Of a DNA stretch of 31,695 nt, positions 1 through 8,740 are shown one piece after another; positions within the stretch are counted from its first letter, which is position 1, and the number at the start of each line of letters is the position of its first letter. Source of the stretch: an uncultured Prevotella sp. (lineage in GTDB: Bacteria; Bacteroidota; Bacteroidia; Bacteroidales; Bacteroidaceae); NCBI GenBank assembly GCA_934196725.1, contig CAKPWR010000032.1, positions 1-31,695 on the forward strand, in the 5' to 3' direction. Both the position numbers and the translations under genes were made by a program. The notes beneath the pieces were generated by a model that was not told where the DNA came from, ran no database searches, and saw only the letters and a program-made list of their open reading frames with translations.

Positions 1-1184
1 TGCAACCAGTCGAGCTGAACGCCATGCTTATCGGCAGAATCAGCACCAGCGAGCATCAATACATCCTCGTCGGTAACCTCCTTCTTCTTGTCAGCTAACT
101 GGAGGAACTTCTTGTAGATCTTGTCGAGCTTCTCCTCGTCTTCGATGTTCACACCGTTTACGTGGAGGCGATACTTCAAGGCAGCGCGACCAGAGCGGGC
201 TGTCAATACGATAGCGTTATCATCCAGACCCACATCCTTAGGGTCGATGATTTCGTAAGTCTGCACGTTCTTCAGCACGCCATCCTGGTGAATGCCGGAA
301 GAATGAGCGAAGGCATTGCGGCCCACGATAGCCTTGTTAGGCTGCACAGGCATGTTCATCAGGCTGCTCACCATGCGAGACATCGGAACAATCTTGGTAG
401 TATTGATGTTAGTATCAATATTGATATGCTTGTGACATTTCAGGATCATGGCGATTTCCTCGAGCGAAGTATTACCTGCACGCTCGCCGATGCCATTGAT
501 GGTCACCTCTACCTGGCGCGCACCGTTCAATACACCCTGCAGGGTATTTGCCGTAGCCATACCGAGATCGTTGTGGCAGTGGGTAGAAATGCGTGCATTC
601 TCAATGCCATCCACATGATCCATCAGATACTTGATCTTGGCACCATACTCATCAGGCAGACAGTAACCGGTTGTATCAGGAATGTTTACCACTGTGGCGC
701 CCGCCTTGATGACAGCCTCAACCACACGAGCCAGATACTCATTGTCAGTACGGCCAGCATCCTCAGCATAGAACTCCACATCCTCTACGTACTTCTTGGC
801 ATACTTGACAGCAGCCACGGCACGCTCGATGATTTCCTCGCGGTTGGAATTGAACTTATATTTGATATGGCTATCGCTGGTACCGATACCCGTATGGATT
901 CTTTTGTGCTTGGCGTACTGCAGAGCCTCGGCAGCGCAGTCAATATCCTTCTCCACCGCACGTGTCAGCGCACAGATGGTAGGCCATGTTACGGCCTTGG
1001 AAATCTCCACCACCGAATTGAAGTCGCCCGGGCTAGAAATAGGGAAGCCCGCCTCAATGACATCAACGCCCAACTGCTCCAGCGCCTTAGCCACCTGAAT
1101 TTTCTCAACTGTATTCAACTGGCATCCTGGAACCTGTTCGCCATCGCGAAGGGTTGTGTCAAAAATAAATAATCTGTCACTCAT
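1..1184 (-). CDS. leuA: 2-isopropylmalate synthase, partial (C-terminus off the left edge)
   Basis: Condenses acetyl-CoA with 2-oxoisovalerate, the first committed step of leucine synthesis, in the cytoplasm. The reverse strand reads [20 protein letters not shown] from the ATG at 1184: [10 protein letters not shown] is the metal/substrate-binding signature of the HMG-CoA-lyase-like TIM barrel. Further on come the [14 protein letters not shown] metal-site motif and the NGIGERAGN loop, then the start of the linker region ([10 protein letters not shown]). About 394 codons are present; the family is usually near 500, so the C-terminal leucine-sensing domain is mostly outside the window. Transcription comes through an attenuator (1355-1507). 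A palindromic repeat occupies the untranslated stretch between the attenuator and the start codon. Identity is firm; allosteric behaviour cannot be judged. Confidence 0.96.
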   Translation of the reverse strand, partial: MSDRLFIFDTTLRDGEQVPGCQLNTVEKIQVAKALEQLGVDVIEAGFPISSPGDFNSVVEISKAVTWPTICALTRAVEKDIDCAAEALQYAKHKRIHTGIGTSDSHIKYKFNSNREEIIERAVAAVKYAKKYVEDVEFYAEDAGRTDNEYLARVVEAVIKAGATVVNIPDTTGYCLPDEYGAKIKYLMDHVDGIENARISTHCHNDLGMATANTLQGVLNGARQVEVTINGIGERAGNTSLEEIAMILKCHKHINIDTNINTTKIVPMSRMVSSLMNMPVQPNKAIVGRNAFAHSSGIHQDGVLKNVQTYEIIDPKDVGLDDNAIVLTARSGRAALKYRLHVNGVNIEDEEKLDKIYKKFLQLADKKKEVTDEDVLMLAGADSADKHGVQLDWL

Positions 1185-1213
1185 ATCTCTTAATATTTTT
1201 AATACTCTAATTG

Positions 1214-1332
1214 AAAGCTTTTGCCCTTACAGGGCGTTTTTCTCCTATTTATAATACCCAGGGCGTTGCCCTGGGCTAGGAGCTTCTGCCCTTTACCTTT
1301 CCCTTCGGCCGGTGACCGTTGGTTCAGGGCGC
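1214..1332. repeat. Dispersed GC-rich palindromic repeat, copy 1 (in the leuA 5' UTR)
   Basis: Contains the perfect palindrome CCCAGGGCGTTGCCCTGGG, then GCTAGGAGCTTCTGCCC, and a TTGCCCTTACAGGGCG module. The same modules recur at 12165-12466, and shorter pieces at 7955-7983 and 11374-11424. It lies between the leuA attenuator terminator and the leuA start codon, so it is transcribed as part of the leuA leader. Confidence 0.85.
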
Positions 1333-1354
1333 CTTGCAGTATAGGAGCAGATAA

Positions 1355-1397
1355 CAAAAAAACCTTTCTCACTCCCAGATACGGAAGTGTAGAAAGG
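1355..1397 (-). terminator. leuA attenuator (intrinsic terminator)
   Basis: On the minus strand the stem CCTTTCTaCACTtCC / GGgAGTGaGAAAGG is followed by seven T residues (1356-1362). It lies between the leader peptide and leuA. Its left arm contains CACTTCCG (1382-1389), exactly complementary to CGGAAGTG inside the leader-peptide gene (1438-1445), which gives an alternative antiterminator pairing. Confidence 0.88.
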
Positions 1398-1420
1398 CTT
1401 TATATATCCAAACCGATGAA

Positions 1421-1507
1421 CTATACGCACACCTTATCACTTCCGCCCACAGTCTGTAGTCGAAGTCGAATAATAATGCTTGTAATATTCAACGCTATTG
1501 CTCTCAT
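1421..1507 (-). CDS. leuL: leuA leader peptide (28 aa, attenuation)
   Basis: The ATG at 1507 opens a 28-codon frame ending in TAG at 1421. It begins MRAIALNITS and continues IIIRLRLQTVGG, so codons 11-17 are ATT ATT ATT CGA CTT CGA CTA. This Ile/Leu cluster just upstream of a terminator and leuA is the classic layout of a branched-chain amino-acid attenuator. Inference: ribosomes stalled on the cluster when Ile/Leu-tRNA is short leave CGGAAGTG (codons 21-23) free to pair with the terminator's left arm, so transcription proceeds into leuA. The spaced Arg codons are unusual and might add arginine or tRNA-Arg input. A weak purine-rich RBS (AGAAAGAT) precedes the ATG. Confidence 0.82.
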   Translation of the reverse strand: MRAIALNITSIIIRLRLQTVGGSDKVCV

Positions 1508-1544
1508 ATCTTTCTATTTTTTTATGTTATATATTTATCGCTTG

Positions 1545-1576
1545 CAAAGGTAATATATTTCTTTGATATACGCAAA
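1545..1576 (-). promoter_or_regulatory. Promoter of the leu leader
   Basis: Reading the minus strand, TTTG (1573-1576) is followed after 20 bp by TACCTTTG (1545-1552), an exact match to the Bacteroidota -33/-7 promoter pattern. The start of transcription is expected near 1538, about 30 nt before the leader ATG. Confidence 0.8.
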
Positions 1577-1688
1577 CAATTTATAACTTTTTTAATAGAA
1601 AATCTAACAAATTACTATTCATCTTGCACTTTTCTCGCAAAAATGCGCTAAAATTGCTCCTTTATGCAGTAAAAAAGCAGCAAAAATG

Positions 1689-1812
1689 ACCAGATTAACT
1701 GCGAATCCAAAACCAGATTAGCTGCGAATCCAAAACCAGAATGGCTGCGAATCCAAAACCAGAATGGCTGCGAATCCAAAACCAGAATGGCTGCGAAACC
1801 AAAACTAGAATG
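1689..1812. repeat. 23-bp tandem repeat spanning the dnaB stop codon (6 units)
   Basis: Units start at 1689, 1712, 1735, 1758, 1781 and 1804, each near ACCAGAATGGCTGCGAATCC. The last unit (ACTAGAATGG) holds the dnaB stop codon and last codons, so the array looks like an amplification of the gene's own 3' end into the downstream spacer. The rest of 1553-1804 is AT-rich with no gene recognised. Confidence 0.9.
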
Positions 1813-3313
1813 GCAACGGACCATTAGGAATTGGAGGCGGTGGCAACTGGCTGTCGTCTCCTCCGGCATTCATCTTGGAACCCATGATTTCTCCACCTTC
1901 CTCTACAGGAGCAAATGAAGTTTCAGGGTCCTGGAATCGGGTATACTCGCCACGGAAGTTCAGAAGCACATCGCCCGTAGCACCCTTACGGTGCTTGGCA
2001 ATGATGATCTGCGCCATGCCGTGAAGGTCGTTTCCCTTTTCATCCTGATAGATGTGATAATACTCCGGACGGTGAACGAAGAGCACCATATCGGCATCCT
2101 GCTCGATGGCTCCGGATTCACGAAGGTCGCTCAACTGAGGTCGCTTTCCTTCGAGACCTTCACGGTTCTCCACGTTACGTGACAACTGTGACAGAGCCAG
2201 GACCGGAATATTCAACTCCTTGGCAAGACCCTTGAGCGAACGGGAGATGGTAGAAACCTCTTCCTGACGGCTACCGAACTTCATACCGTTGGCATTCATC
2301 AGCTGCAGATAGTCGATCATGATCATTCTCACTCCCTTCTCGCGAACCAGTCTTCGAGCCTTTGTACGAAGTTCGAAAACCGAAAGTCCCGGCGTATCGT
2401 CTATATAAATAGGTGAACCAGTCAAGGCACGTATTTTCTTATCCAGTCTCTCCCACTCGCTTGGATCCAACTGACCGTTCAGGATCTTCTTACCGGAAAT
2501 CTCACAAACATTGGAGATCAGACGGTTGACCAGCTGAACGTTGTTCATTTCAAGAGAGAAGAATCCGATAGGAACTCCATAATCCACTGCCACGTTCTTG
2601 GCAACGCTCAGCGCGAAGGAAGTCTTACCCATGGCAGGACGTCCGGCGATGATGACGAGGTCGGAATCCTGCCATCCGGAAGTCATCTCATCCATTCCGT
2701 GATAGCCCGTAGGAATACCGGTCAAACCACCCTTGTTCTGCGCAGCACGCTGCAGGATATCCACGGCATCCTTGATGACCGGGTCAATCTGTGTATAATC
2801 CTGCTTCATGTTGTTCTGCGAGATCTGGAAGAGTTCACCTTCCGCCTGCTGCATCAGTTCATCCACATCCACGCTCATGTCGAACGCCTTGGTCTCGATG
2901 CCACCGGCAAAGTGAATGAGCTGTCTCTGCAGATAGCGCTGCGCCAGGATTCTGGCATGCGACTCGATATGAGCAGCCGAAGCCACCTGAGAAGAAATCT
3001 CCATCAGGTAGCCCGGTCCGCCGATTCTATCCAGTTCGCCCATCTTCGCCAGCTCATCAGTGAGCGTCATGACATCCACCGGGCGCTCCTCCATATTCAT
3101 GGTCTGGATAGCCTGGTAAATCTTCTGATGACGAGGCTCATAGAAGGTATCAGGTTTCAACACCTCAGATACCATGGAGAAAGCATCCGAATCCACCATG
3201 AGTGCACCCAGCACCACTTTCTCCACATCTATCGCCTGCGGCTGAAGATGCGCATAATTATTGTCTATCGGGGCTTGCTGCCCCCTTTTATTGCTACTAT
3301 TATTATTAGCCAT
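1805..3313 (-). CDS. dnaB: Replicative DNA helicase DnaB
   Basis: Hexameric 5'-3' helicase that unwinds DNA at the replication fork and recruits primase. The 502 residues fit the family length plus a Gln/Asn-rich N-terminal tail and a Pro-rich C-terminal tail (LPPPPIPNGPLPF). The DnaB N-terminal domain spans about residues 25-130 (EKVVLGALMVDSDAFSMVSE). The RecA-like domain has Walker A GRPAMGKTSF near residue 224, Walker B MIMIDYLQLM, and the LSQLSRNVENR and FVHRPEYY motifs. No intein is present. It lies 11 bp downstream of the 807-aa gene on the same strand, so co-transcription is likely. Its stop codon lies inside the last unit of a 23-bp tandem array. Confidence 0.97.
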   Translation of the reverse strand: MANNNSSNKRGQQAPIDNNYAHLQPQAIDVEKVVLGALMVDSDAFSMVSEVLKPDTFYEPRHQKIYQAIQTMNMEERPVDVMTLTDELAKMGELDRIGGPGYLMEISSQVASAAHIESHARILAQRYLQRQLIHFAGGIETKAFDMSVDVDELMQQAEGELFQISQNNMKQDYTQIDPVIKDAVDILQRAAQNKGGLTGIPTGYHGMDEMTSGWQDSDLVIIAGRPAMGKTSFALSVAKNVAVDYGVPIGFFSLEMNNVQLVNRLISNVCEISGKKILNGQLDPSEWERLDKKIRALTGSPIYIDDTPGLSVFELRTKARRLVREKGVRMIMIDYLQLMNANGMKFGSRQEEVSTISRSLKGLAKELNIPVLALSQLSRNVENREGLEGKRPQLSDLRESGAIEQDADMVLFVHRPEYYHIYQDEKGNDLHGMAQIIIAKHRKGATGDVLLNFRGEYTRFQDPETSFAPVEEGGEIMGSKMNAGGDDSQLPPPPIPNGPLPF

Positions 3314-3324
3314 TATCTAACATT

Positions 3325-5748
3325 TCATTCTTCCCCAAAGCCATCCATCATTTTTTTCACGCCTTGATGAACGTTTTGGGCCAATACATCTACCAAGTAA
3401 ATACACATATTATTGTTTACTCCATGAGCAGCCAGCCATTTTTTCTGCTTTTCGTCAAAGAACTGGTCTTCATGATGCGCCATAACACTTGACTCATAGG
3501 CACTCCGCCAAGCCTTCATAGCCCTGCCACAATCACCACCTGCCCAATAAAGCATGCCGTTCAGTTTATGCAGTTCGAAGTCAACCAGGAAATCCATATC
3601 CATGGCAGCAGCCATGGCTGAAAAGAAAGTAGCCATACCTTCCTTCGGATTGTCAGGGAAATTATCCATATTGAAATCTCCCCATCTCTGCTCATGCAAT
3701 CTGTCAAGTGCAGATTTCACTTTTTCATGAACCTTACTCAGGTTTTCCTTTCCGTCACCGTCCTTATAGAGAAGTGCCTCAGCCAGTTCACCAACCGCAG
3801 CCAGGTTATCCGGCTCAAGATATGTAATCTCATAAAGCAGCTTGACGGCGTCATCATACTGTTCCAGCAAGACATAAGCCTTTGCCAGGTGTTTCTTACA
3901 CCATCTTACCGCCTTCTCATCATCTTTCTTGATTTCCATCAGATGTTTCAGGCTGTCTACCGCTTTCTGAGGGAAGCCAGCCTTCTCATAAAAGTCCACC
4001 GCCAGTTCTACCAGCTGGAACTGTTCCGGCGCTTCCTTCATCAGAAAATCAATATGAGGATAAGCCAGGACAAGGTTACTGTCCGTTTCAGAATTCACAG
4101 CAGCCCATGCCAACATATAGTGATTCTCCAGAGTTTCCTGATAATGATCACCCAGCAGGCTGAAGATAAGATCAATATATTTACGTCTGAAGCAATATTT
4201 CGCCAGCTTATAACGCAGACCGTCGAATGCACAATCCTTAAAAACCGGCAGGATAAGAGGAGTATATTCTTGGTCTTCGGAATCCACCTTGATGGAATTG
4301 TCATAAGCCTTGCGCATCGGAGCCAGGTTGAAGAAACGGGAAAGATCCTGGATATAATAGACCAGCGCATTTCTATACTTTCGCTGTTCTATTTTCTTTC
4401 TCTCTTCCTCACTCATCTCACCTTTCTTTTCATCAGTCATCAACTGTAAACATTCTTCTGTCATTTCATCAGGTGCCAATGACGCCAGAGCTTTATCAAA
4501 GGACTCTTTCTCCTTCTCAAGCATCAGAAGCAGGCTATAGCGGTCGCTGTCGCAGGTGGTACCATTCTTAAGCAGAAGAAGCAGATTGCGTTCCTTGTCA
4601 CCAGCCTTCTTCAAGACAGAGAGATAAAGTGGAGACTCAAAATAGAACGGCATGAACCAATTGTACATGGAATGGAAGAAGCCCTGTTTCTTGGTTCCTT
4701 TAAACTGCTGGAAATAAATATCTGCACCTTCATCCAGCATTCCTACCGTCTCATCGAGAGGATTACCTTCTTCCATTTCGTCATCATTCTTCTGGACGAA
4801 AGAGAATTGGGTATGCCCTTCGGAATCAGAAAAGTCATCATTCTCTATATGACCTATCTTGTCTGCCATTTCATGAAGCATACTATTCATCATCGCCTCA
4901 CTGTCACCCTCCATATCCTGTGATCGGAGCAGGAGTTTGCAAATCAGGAGCAGCTGCTGCTTACCTTCTTCATCGTCCTTCAGCGACTCTATATCCTTGG
5001 CGCACTCTTCTACCATGAAACCAGGAATCTGGCTGGTACACAATACCCAGCCCACCCAGGCACGGGCACGAACATTCAGGTCTGTGCTCTTCTGTGACAG
5101 CTCGAAAAGGAGCTGGAACTGTTTACGGTCAAAGAGGTAGAGGCAGGAAAGGGTTATTGCACTCACCATGAGCTGGGCAGTGACAGAATCTACAGCTGTA
5201 GAATTCAGCAAATCCTCATACTCCTGTGCCAAATCGCTATTCCACATATGTGAGCTTGCGACATAAGAGAAGATGACATTGCGCAACTCGTTGAGACGTT
5301 TCTGAGCCTCGATCATCTCATCAATTTTCTGCTCTTCCGTACGTCCCTCGTTCAGAGACAGCATAGCCACATCGGCTAAGGCAGAAACCAGCTTCTCCTT
5401 CAGTTCTCCTAACCCTCCCAGTTTCTCAGCTCTTGTATGAAGAGCTTTCAGAGTGGGATCTTTGCTAAGCAAGAAAAAATAATGGAATTCTCGAATATTC
5501 GTATATATGTGTTCATAAATATAGAACACTTCATCAAACTTTACCGGATGACCAGCTGAGAAAGACTGCTTCTCAATATCCTTCAACATACCCAAAGACT
5601 CTTCAAGAACATTCAACATGAGTTCCATTGAAGCCGTCTTTTCTTCTTTAGTGAGTTCATCACGCATTCTTTGAGCTAGAAAACGGAATCTGCGCAGGTC
5701 CTCAAACCCGGGCATCTTTCTCAACTGCTTAGTTTCAAATTCTTCCAT
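3325..5748 (-). CDS. Large TPR-like helical protein of unknown function
   Basis: 807 residues, strongly charged, no signal peptide or membrane segment, so probably cytoplasmic. The C-terminal half has tandem helix pairs with TPR character, for example HLAKAYVLLEQYDDAVKLL followed by YEITYLEPDNLAAVGELAEA around residues 630-670. The N-terminal half (RRFRFLAQRMRDELTKEEK) appears all-helical and carries acidic stretches near residues 290-330. TPR proteins act as scaffolds; no catalytic motif was found. It sits between a substrate-binding lipoprotein (23 bp upstream) and dnaB (11 bp downstream) in one apparent transcription unit. I do not recognise an experimentally characterised homologue. Confidence 0.85.
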   Translation of the reverse strand: MEEFETKQLRKMPGFEDLRRFRFLAQRMRDELTKEEKTASMELMLNVLEESLGMLKDIEKQSFSAGHPVKFDEVFYIYEHIYTNIREFHYFFLLSKDPTLKALHTRAEKLGGLGELKEKLVSALADVAMLSLNEGRTEEQKIDEMIEAQKRLNELRNVIFSYVASSHMWNSDLAQEYEDLLNSTAVDSVTAQLMVSAITLSCLYLFDRKQFQLLFELSQKSTDLNVRARAWVGWVLCTSQIPGFMVEECAKDIESLKDDEEGKQQLLLICKLLLRSQDMEGDSEAMMNSMLHEMADKIGHIENDDFSDSEGHTQFSFVQKNDDEMEEGNPLDETVGMLDEGADIYFQQFKGTKKQGFFHSMYNWFMPFYFESPLYLSVLKKAGDKERNLLLLLKNGTTCDSDRYSLLLMLEKEKESFDKALASLAPDEMTEECLQLMTDEKKGEMSEEERKKIEQRKYRNALVYYIQDLSRFFNLAPMRKAYDNSIKVDSEDQEYTPLILPVFKDCAFDGLRYKLAKYCFRRKYIDLIFSLLGDHYQETLENHYMLAWAAVNSETDSNLVLAYPHIDFLMKEAPEQFQLVELAVDFYEKAGFPQKAVDSLKHLMEIKKDDEKAVRWCKKHLAKAYVLLEQYDDAVKLLYEITYLEPDNLAAVGELAEALLYKDGDGKENLSKVHEKVKSALDRLHEQRWGDFNMDNFPDNPKEGMATFFSAMAAAMDMDFLVDFELHKLNGMLYWAGGDCGRAMKAWRSAYESSVMAHHEDQFFDEKQKKWLAAHGVNNNMCIYLVDVLAQNVHQGVKKMMDGFGEE

Positions 5749-5771
5749 AATTTTTTTCTTTATTTTATAGA

Positions 5772-6695
5772 TTAATGTTTAGCCACACGAGCTGCAGCCT
5801 CAAGGTCACGACGGCGAGGTTCCATTGCATGGTTGTATTTTATTTTAGGCAAATTGCCAATTGTTTTCTCATCTACGTGACAGTACTTACAGATAAGCTT
5901 GGCGTAATGCTTCACTCCCCTAGAGTTGATGCTGTCCACTGCTATATTGTAAGCCTGGATGAATTTCTGCAGCTGCTGCTTGCGTCCTGGTTGCTTCAGC
6001 GCTTTCTCCCGGAAGGCAAAGGCACCCAGATTCAAGTTCTTGTCGCGGCTATCCATCAATACCACATGCTTGTCCAATCGGGCTCTGGTTGCCTGAGGTT
6101 CCGGCAGGAGCATGGCATCCATCTCATTATTGAGCAGCATCTGGAGGCGAAGATTCACATCGTTGATCTGCACACGATACACGTCATATTTCGGCTTGCC
6201 GCTGTCTACTGCCACATCGGCAAGATAGTCAGTAGCCGAATAGCGTGTCATGGCTATCATCTTATCGCTAAGCTGCTTCAGGTCGGCGATGCGGGCTTTC
6301 CGGTTGGAAACCAGCTGCCAGTAAGTATCCGTAGCGATTGGATAAGTGAGCGGAGTGCCCTTCCTAACCAGATGCGCACCGCGAATCAGGTCGGTGATGG
6401 AACCCTCTACCCTGCCATTCATCAGAGCGGTATCACAGTCCATCTGCGCCGTATAATAGCGCAGATGAACATCCACTCCCTGCTGGCGGAAGATGCTGTC
6501 TTCGTAGGCTACGTATACTGGCAGACAATCCAGGGTAGGCATCACTCCCACCTTGAGTGCCGCACGGTCGATACTGTCCAGACGGGCACGCTCCAGCTTG
6601 CTCAGCCGGCGTTTGGTTTCCTCCGACTGTCCGCAGCTGATCAGCATTCCCAACAGTGCAACCCCAAGACAACAGCTTATGATTGTTTTTTTCAT
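5772..6695 (-). CDS. Substrate-binding lipoprotein of NitT/TauT (NMT1/SsuA-like) type
   Basis: Predicted periplasmic binding protein of ABC-importer type, 307 residues. The N-terminus MKKTIISCCLGVALLGMLIS is followed by Cys21 in a lipobox (LISC), so it should be lipid-anchored. The mature part reads LKVGVMPTLDCLPVYVAYED, then IFRQQGVDVHLRYY, the usual opening of the NMT1/SsuA fold. NNEMDAMLLPEPQATR around residue 190 is the second-lobe hinge motif of this group. No permease or ATPase gene is adjacent, so the ligand and partners are unknown. It is 23 bp upstream of the TPR-like gene and 38 bp downstream of the methyltransferase gene, all minus strand, suggesting one operon. Confidence 0.82.
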   Translation of the reverse strand: MKKTIISCCLGVALLGMLISCGQSEETKRRLSKLERARLDSIDRAALKVGVMPTLDCLPVYVAYEDSIFRQQGVDVHLRYYTAQMDCDTALMNGRVEGSITDLIRGAHLVRKGTPLTYPIATDTYWQLVSNRKARIADLKQLSDKMIAMTRYSATDYLADVAVDSGKPKYDVYRVQINDVNLRLQMLLNNEMDAMLLPEPQATRARLDKHVVLMDSRDKNLNLGAFAFREKALKQPGRKQQLQKFIQAYNIAVDSINSRGVKHYAKLICKYCHVDEKTIGNLPKIKYNHAMEPRRRDLEAAARVAKH

Positions 6696-6733
6696 TTCTT
6701 ACTGAAACTTTTTTAGATTGATTATTCTCACGC

Positions 6734-7915
6734 TTACTCTACATAGAGTACCAATCCCTTCAGATACTCACCCTCAGGGTGATACATATTGATAGGATGG
6801 TCGGCAGGCTGATGCAGCTGGTGCAGGATGCGCACCTTTCTGCCAGCCTGGGCAGCAGCGGTAAAGACGGCATTGCGGAAATTATCCTTGGTTACCACCT
6901 GAGAGCAGCTGAATGTAAACAGGATGCCTCCCTTCTTGATGCGCTGCAACCCCTTCACATTCAGACGGGTATAGCCCTTCAGTGCATTATGCAGGGCTGC
7001 ACGGTGCTTGGCAAAGGCTGGAGGATCGAGGATGATGAGATCATACTGCTGATCGTGCTCATCCAGATACTTGAAAGCATCCTCACAGATTGCCTGATGG
7101 CGCGCATCGCCAGGGAAGTTGAGAGCGATATTCTCATTGGTCAGTTCGATTGCCTTGGCACTGCTGTCTACTGAGTGAACAGCCTTGGCTTCGCCACGCA
7201 TTGCATAGACTGAGAAACCGCCTGTATAGCAGAACATGTTGAGCACGCTCTTGCCCTTGGCATAATGCTCCAGGAGAGAGCGGTTCTCACGCTGGTCTAC
7301 GAAGAAACCGGTCTTCTGACCGCGCAGCCAGTCGATATGGAACTTCAATCCGTTCTCTACGGCAACATCATCGGCATTACCGCCCAGGATGAATCCATTC
7401 TCCTGACGCAGGTCTGCCTTGTATGGCAAGGTAGTCTCGCTCTTATAGTAGATGTTCTGCAACTGGTCGCCCATCACCTTCTTCAAAGCCTTGGCTATCT
7501 CCATGCGGAAAACGTGCATACCCACGCTGTGAGCCTGCATCACGGCAGTAGGGCCATAGCAGTCGATGACAAGGCCTGGCAGGTTATCGCCTTCGCCATG
7601 AACGAGACGATAAGTATTATTGTCAGGATTCTCAGCAATGCCCACAGCCACGCGCATCTTATACGCCGACTCCAGACGTGAGCACCAGAACTCCTCGTCA
7701 ATGGCCACGTCATGGAAGGAAAGTACGCGAACCGCAATAGATCCAATCTGATAATGGCCTACAGCGATGAAATCCCCGCTACGAGTAAGCACTCTTACTA
7801 CCTCACCCTCCTCGATGCCATCATCCATTCTCAGGATGGCACCCGAGAAAAGCCATGGGTGGAATCTCTTGAGCGATTCCTCCTTACCCTTCTTCAAATA
7901 TATGCTCTTATACAT
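6734..7915 (-). CDS. rlmI: RlmI-like 23S rRNA (cytosine-C5) methyltransferase
   Basis: SAM-dependent RNA m5C methyltransferase of the RlmI/YccW class, 393 residues (family about 390-400). An N-terminal PUA domain (about 1-75; FHPWLFSGAI, GDFIAVGHY) precedes the linker and a Rossmann methyltransferase domain. Motifs visible are the SAM loop VLNMFCYTGGFSVYA near residue 225, acidic VDSSAKA, motif IV LDPPAFAK near residue 298, and the catalytic-Cys segment FTFSCSQ near residue 335. E. coli RlmI modifies C1962 of 23S rRNA; the same target here is inference. Start chosen at the ATG giving MYKSIYLKKGKEESL, which matches where the PUA domain begins. Confidence 0.9.
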   Translation of the reverse strand: MYKSIYLKKGKEESLKRFHPWLFSGAILRMDDGIEEGEVVRVLTRSGDFIAVGHYQIGSIAVRVLSFHDVAIDEEFWCSRLESAYKMRVAVGIAENPDNNTYRLVHGEGDNLPGLVIDCYGPTAVMQAHSVGMHVFRMEIAKALKKVMGDQLQNIYYKSETTLPYKADLRQENGFILGGNADDVAVENGLKFHIDWLRGQKTGFFVDQRENRSLLEHYAKGKSVLNMFCYTGGFSVYAMRGEAKAVHSVDSSAKAIELTNENIALNFPGDARHQAICEDAFKYLDEHDQQYDLIILDPPAFAKHRAALHNALKGYTRLNVKGLQRIKKGGILFTFSCSQVVTKDNFRNAVFTAAAQAGRKVRILHQLHQPADHPINMYHPEGEYLKGLVLYVE

Positions 7916-7954
7916 ATTTATATCTATATTAAATTAGTTACTATAAAACAAGCC

Positions 7955-7983
7955 CCACACGCCCTGAAAGGGCGTATGACGCC
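7955..7983. repeat. Dispersed GC-rich palindromic repeat, copy 2 (short)
   Basis: A short CGCCCTGAAAGGGCGTATGACGCC module between the exonuclease and methyltransferase genes. It matches the outer ends of the large inverted repeat at 12232-12427. Confidence 0.75.
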
Positions 7984-8016
7984 AAGAAATGATACCCAAA
8001 AGCCACTTTTCGAATT

Positions 8017-8628
8017 CTACAGTTCGTCAAGTTCATAATCTCCCTCCCGCTTCAGCCTGAGCAGCTCCTCGTAGAGCTTGATACAGCACCAGGCATCGGT
8101 GGCAGCATAAGCCTGCTGCGAGTCTTTCAGCTCGCTTGCCTCCCAATTGCTCAACCGCTGTGCCTTGCTGATTTTCTGGTGAAAGAGATTGGCATAAAGT
8201 TTCTGCAGACTCATATCCTGCAATCCGAACTTCTTAGCCTCATCCTGCAACTCTATGAAATAGCCAGCCTTGAACTCTGCTCGCTTATGCAGCTGCAGCA
8301 GGTCATCATGCCAGGAGAGTCCCACCTTGGGAACCTTCTTATCCTCCAGGAACCGGATGATGGCAGGCGTGATGCCCGTGAGATGGAGACGGAACAGATA
8401 ACAGACGTCGTGGGTACTCACCTGGAGCAACGACACCTGGAAGCCCCTGCCCTTGCTGAACGAAGGCCGAGTCTCTGTATCTACACCTAAAATAGGTTGG
8501 CTCAAGAGGAAGTTTATGGCTTCTTCAGTGTCTTCAGCCTTATCAACCAATACGATTTTACCAGGAAAGAGAATCCTCGGCAAACTGTTTATTGACTTCT
8601 TATCGAATTTAGTGAAAATAATCTTCAT
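8017..8628 (-). CDS. 3'-5' exonuclease, RNase D / DEDDy type
   Basis: 203 residues making up a single DEDDy exonuclease domain, which hydrolyses nucleic acids from the 3' end with two metal ions. ILGVDTETRPSF gives motif I (D and E near residues 50-52), GLSWHDDLLQL gives motif II, and YAATDAWCCIKLYEELLRL gives motif III with the Tyr-x3-Asp pair. There is no HRDC domain, so it is shorter than true RNase D; substrate (RNA or DNA) cannot be decided. A Bacteroidota -7-like box lies just upstream on the minus strand, divergent from ftsK. It probably leads the minus-strand gene row that continues with the methyltransferase 101 bp downstream. Confidence 0.88.
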   Translation of the reverse strand: MKIIFTKFDKKSINSLPRILFPGKIVLVDKAEDTEEAINFLLSQPILGVDTETRPSFSKGRGFQVSLLQVSTHDVCYLFRLHLTGITPAIIRFLEDKKVPKVGLSWHDDLLQLHKRAEFKAGYFIELQDEAKKFGLQDMSLQKLYANLFHQKISKAQRLSNWEASELKDSQQAYAATDAWCCIKLYEELLRLKREGDYELDEL

Positions 8629-8653
8629 TACTCATTTTATTCTTTACAATTTG

Positions 8654-8713
8654 CAAAATTAAAAAAAAATCCTGAGAAAAGAGCGGTTTTTTCATTTATT
8701 TTCGCTAATTTTG
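8654..8713. promoter_or_regulatory. Divergent promoter region, exonuclease / ftsK
   Basis: Two TAATTTTG boxes (TAnnTTTG) face away from each other: one on the minus strand at 8654-8661 serving the exonuclease gene, one on the plus strand at 8706-8713 serving ftsK. Neither has a clear TTTG -33 box; the ftsK one has only a T-run at the right distance. Confidence 0.6.
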
Positions 8714-8740
8714 CACATAAAATATTCAAACACAAAAAAA

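Noticed and set aside
162..1172. Long open frame on the plus strand
   Set aside because: It is antisense to leuA, whose catalytic motifs are unmistakable on the minus strand.
1689..1812. Regular 23-bp repeat considered as a CRISPR array
   Set aside because: Units are contiguous with no unique spacers and no cas genes are present.
1648..1869. Minus-strand frame with an 8-residue-like repeating pattern (HSGFGFAA type)
   Set aside because: It is a by-product of the 23-bp tandem array reading across frames and overlaps the dnaB 3' end in another frame; no independent gene signal.
5775..6716. 313-codon plus-strand frame
   Set aside because: Antisense to the substrate-binding lipoprotein, which has a signal peptide, lipobox and family motifs.
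8711..8740. TTG-initiated extension of ftsK
   Set aside because: The TTG is part of the TAATTTTG -7 box, so it lies upstream of the expected transcript start.
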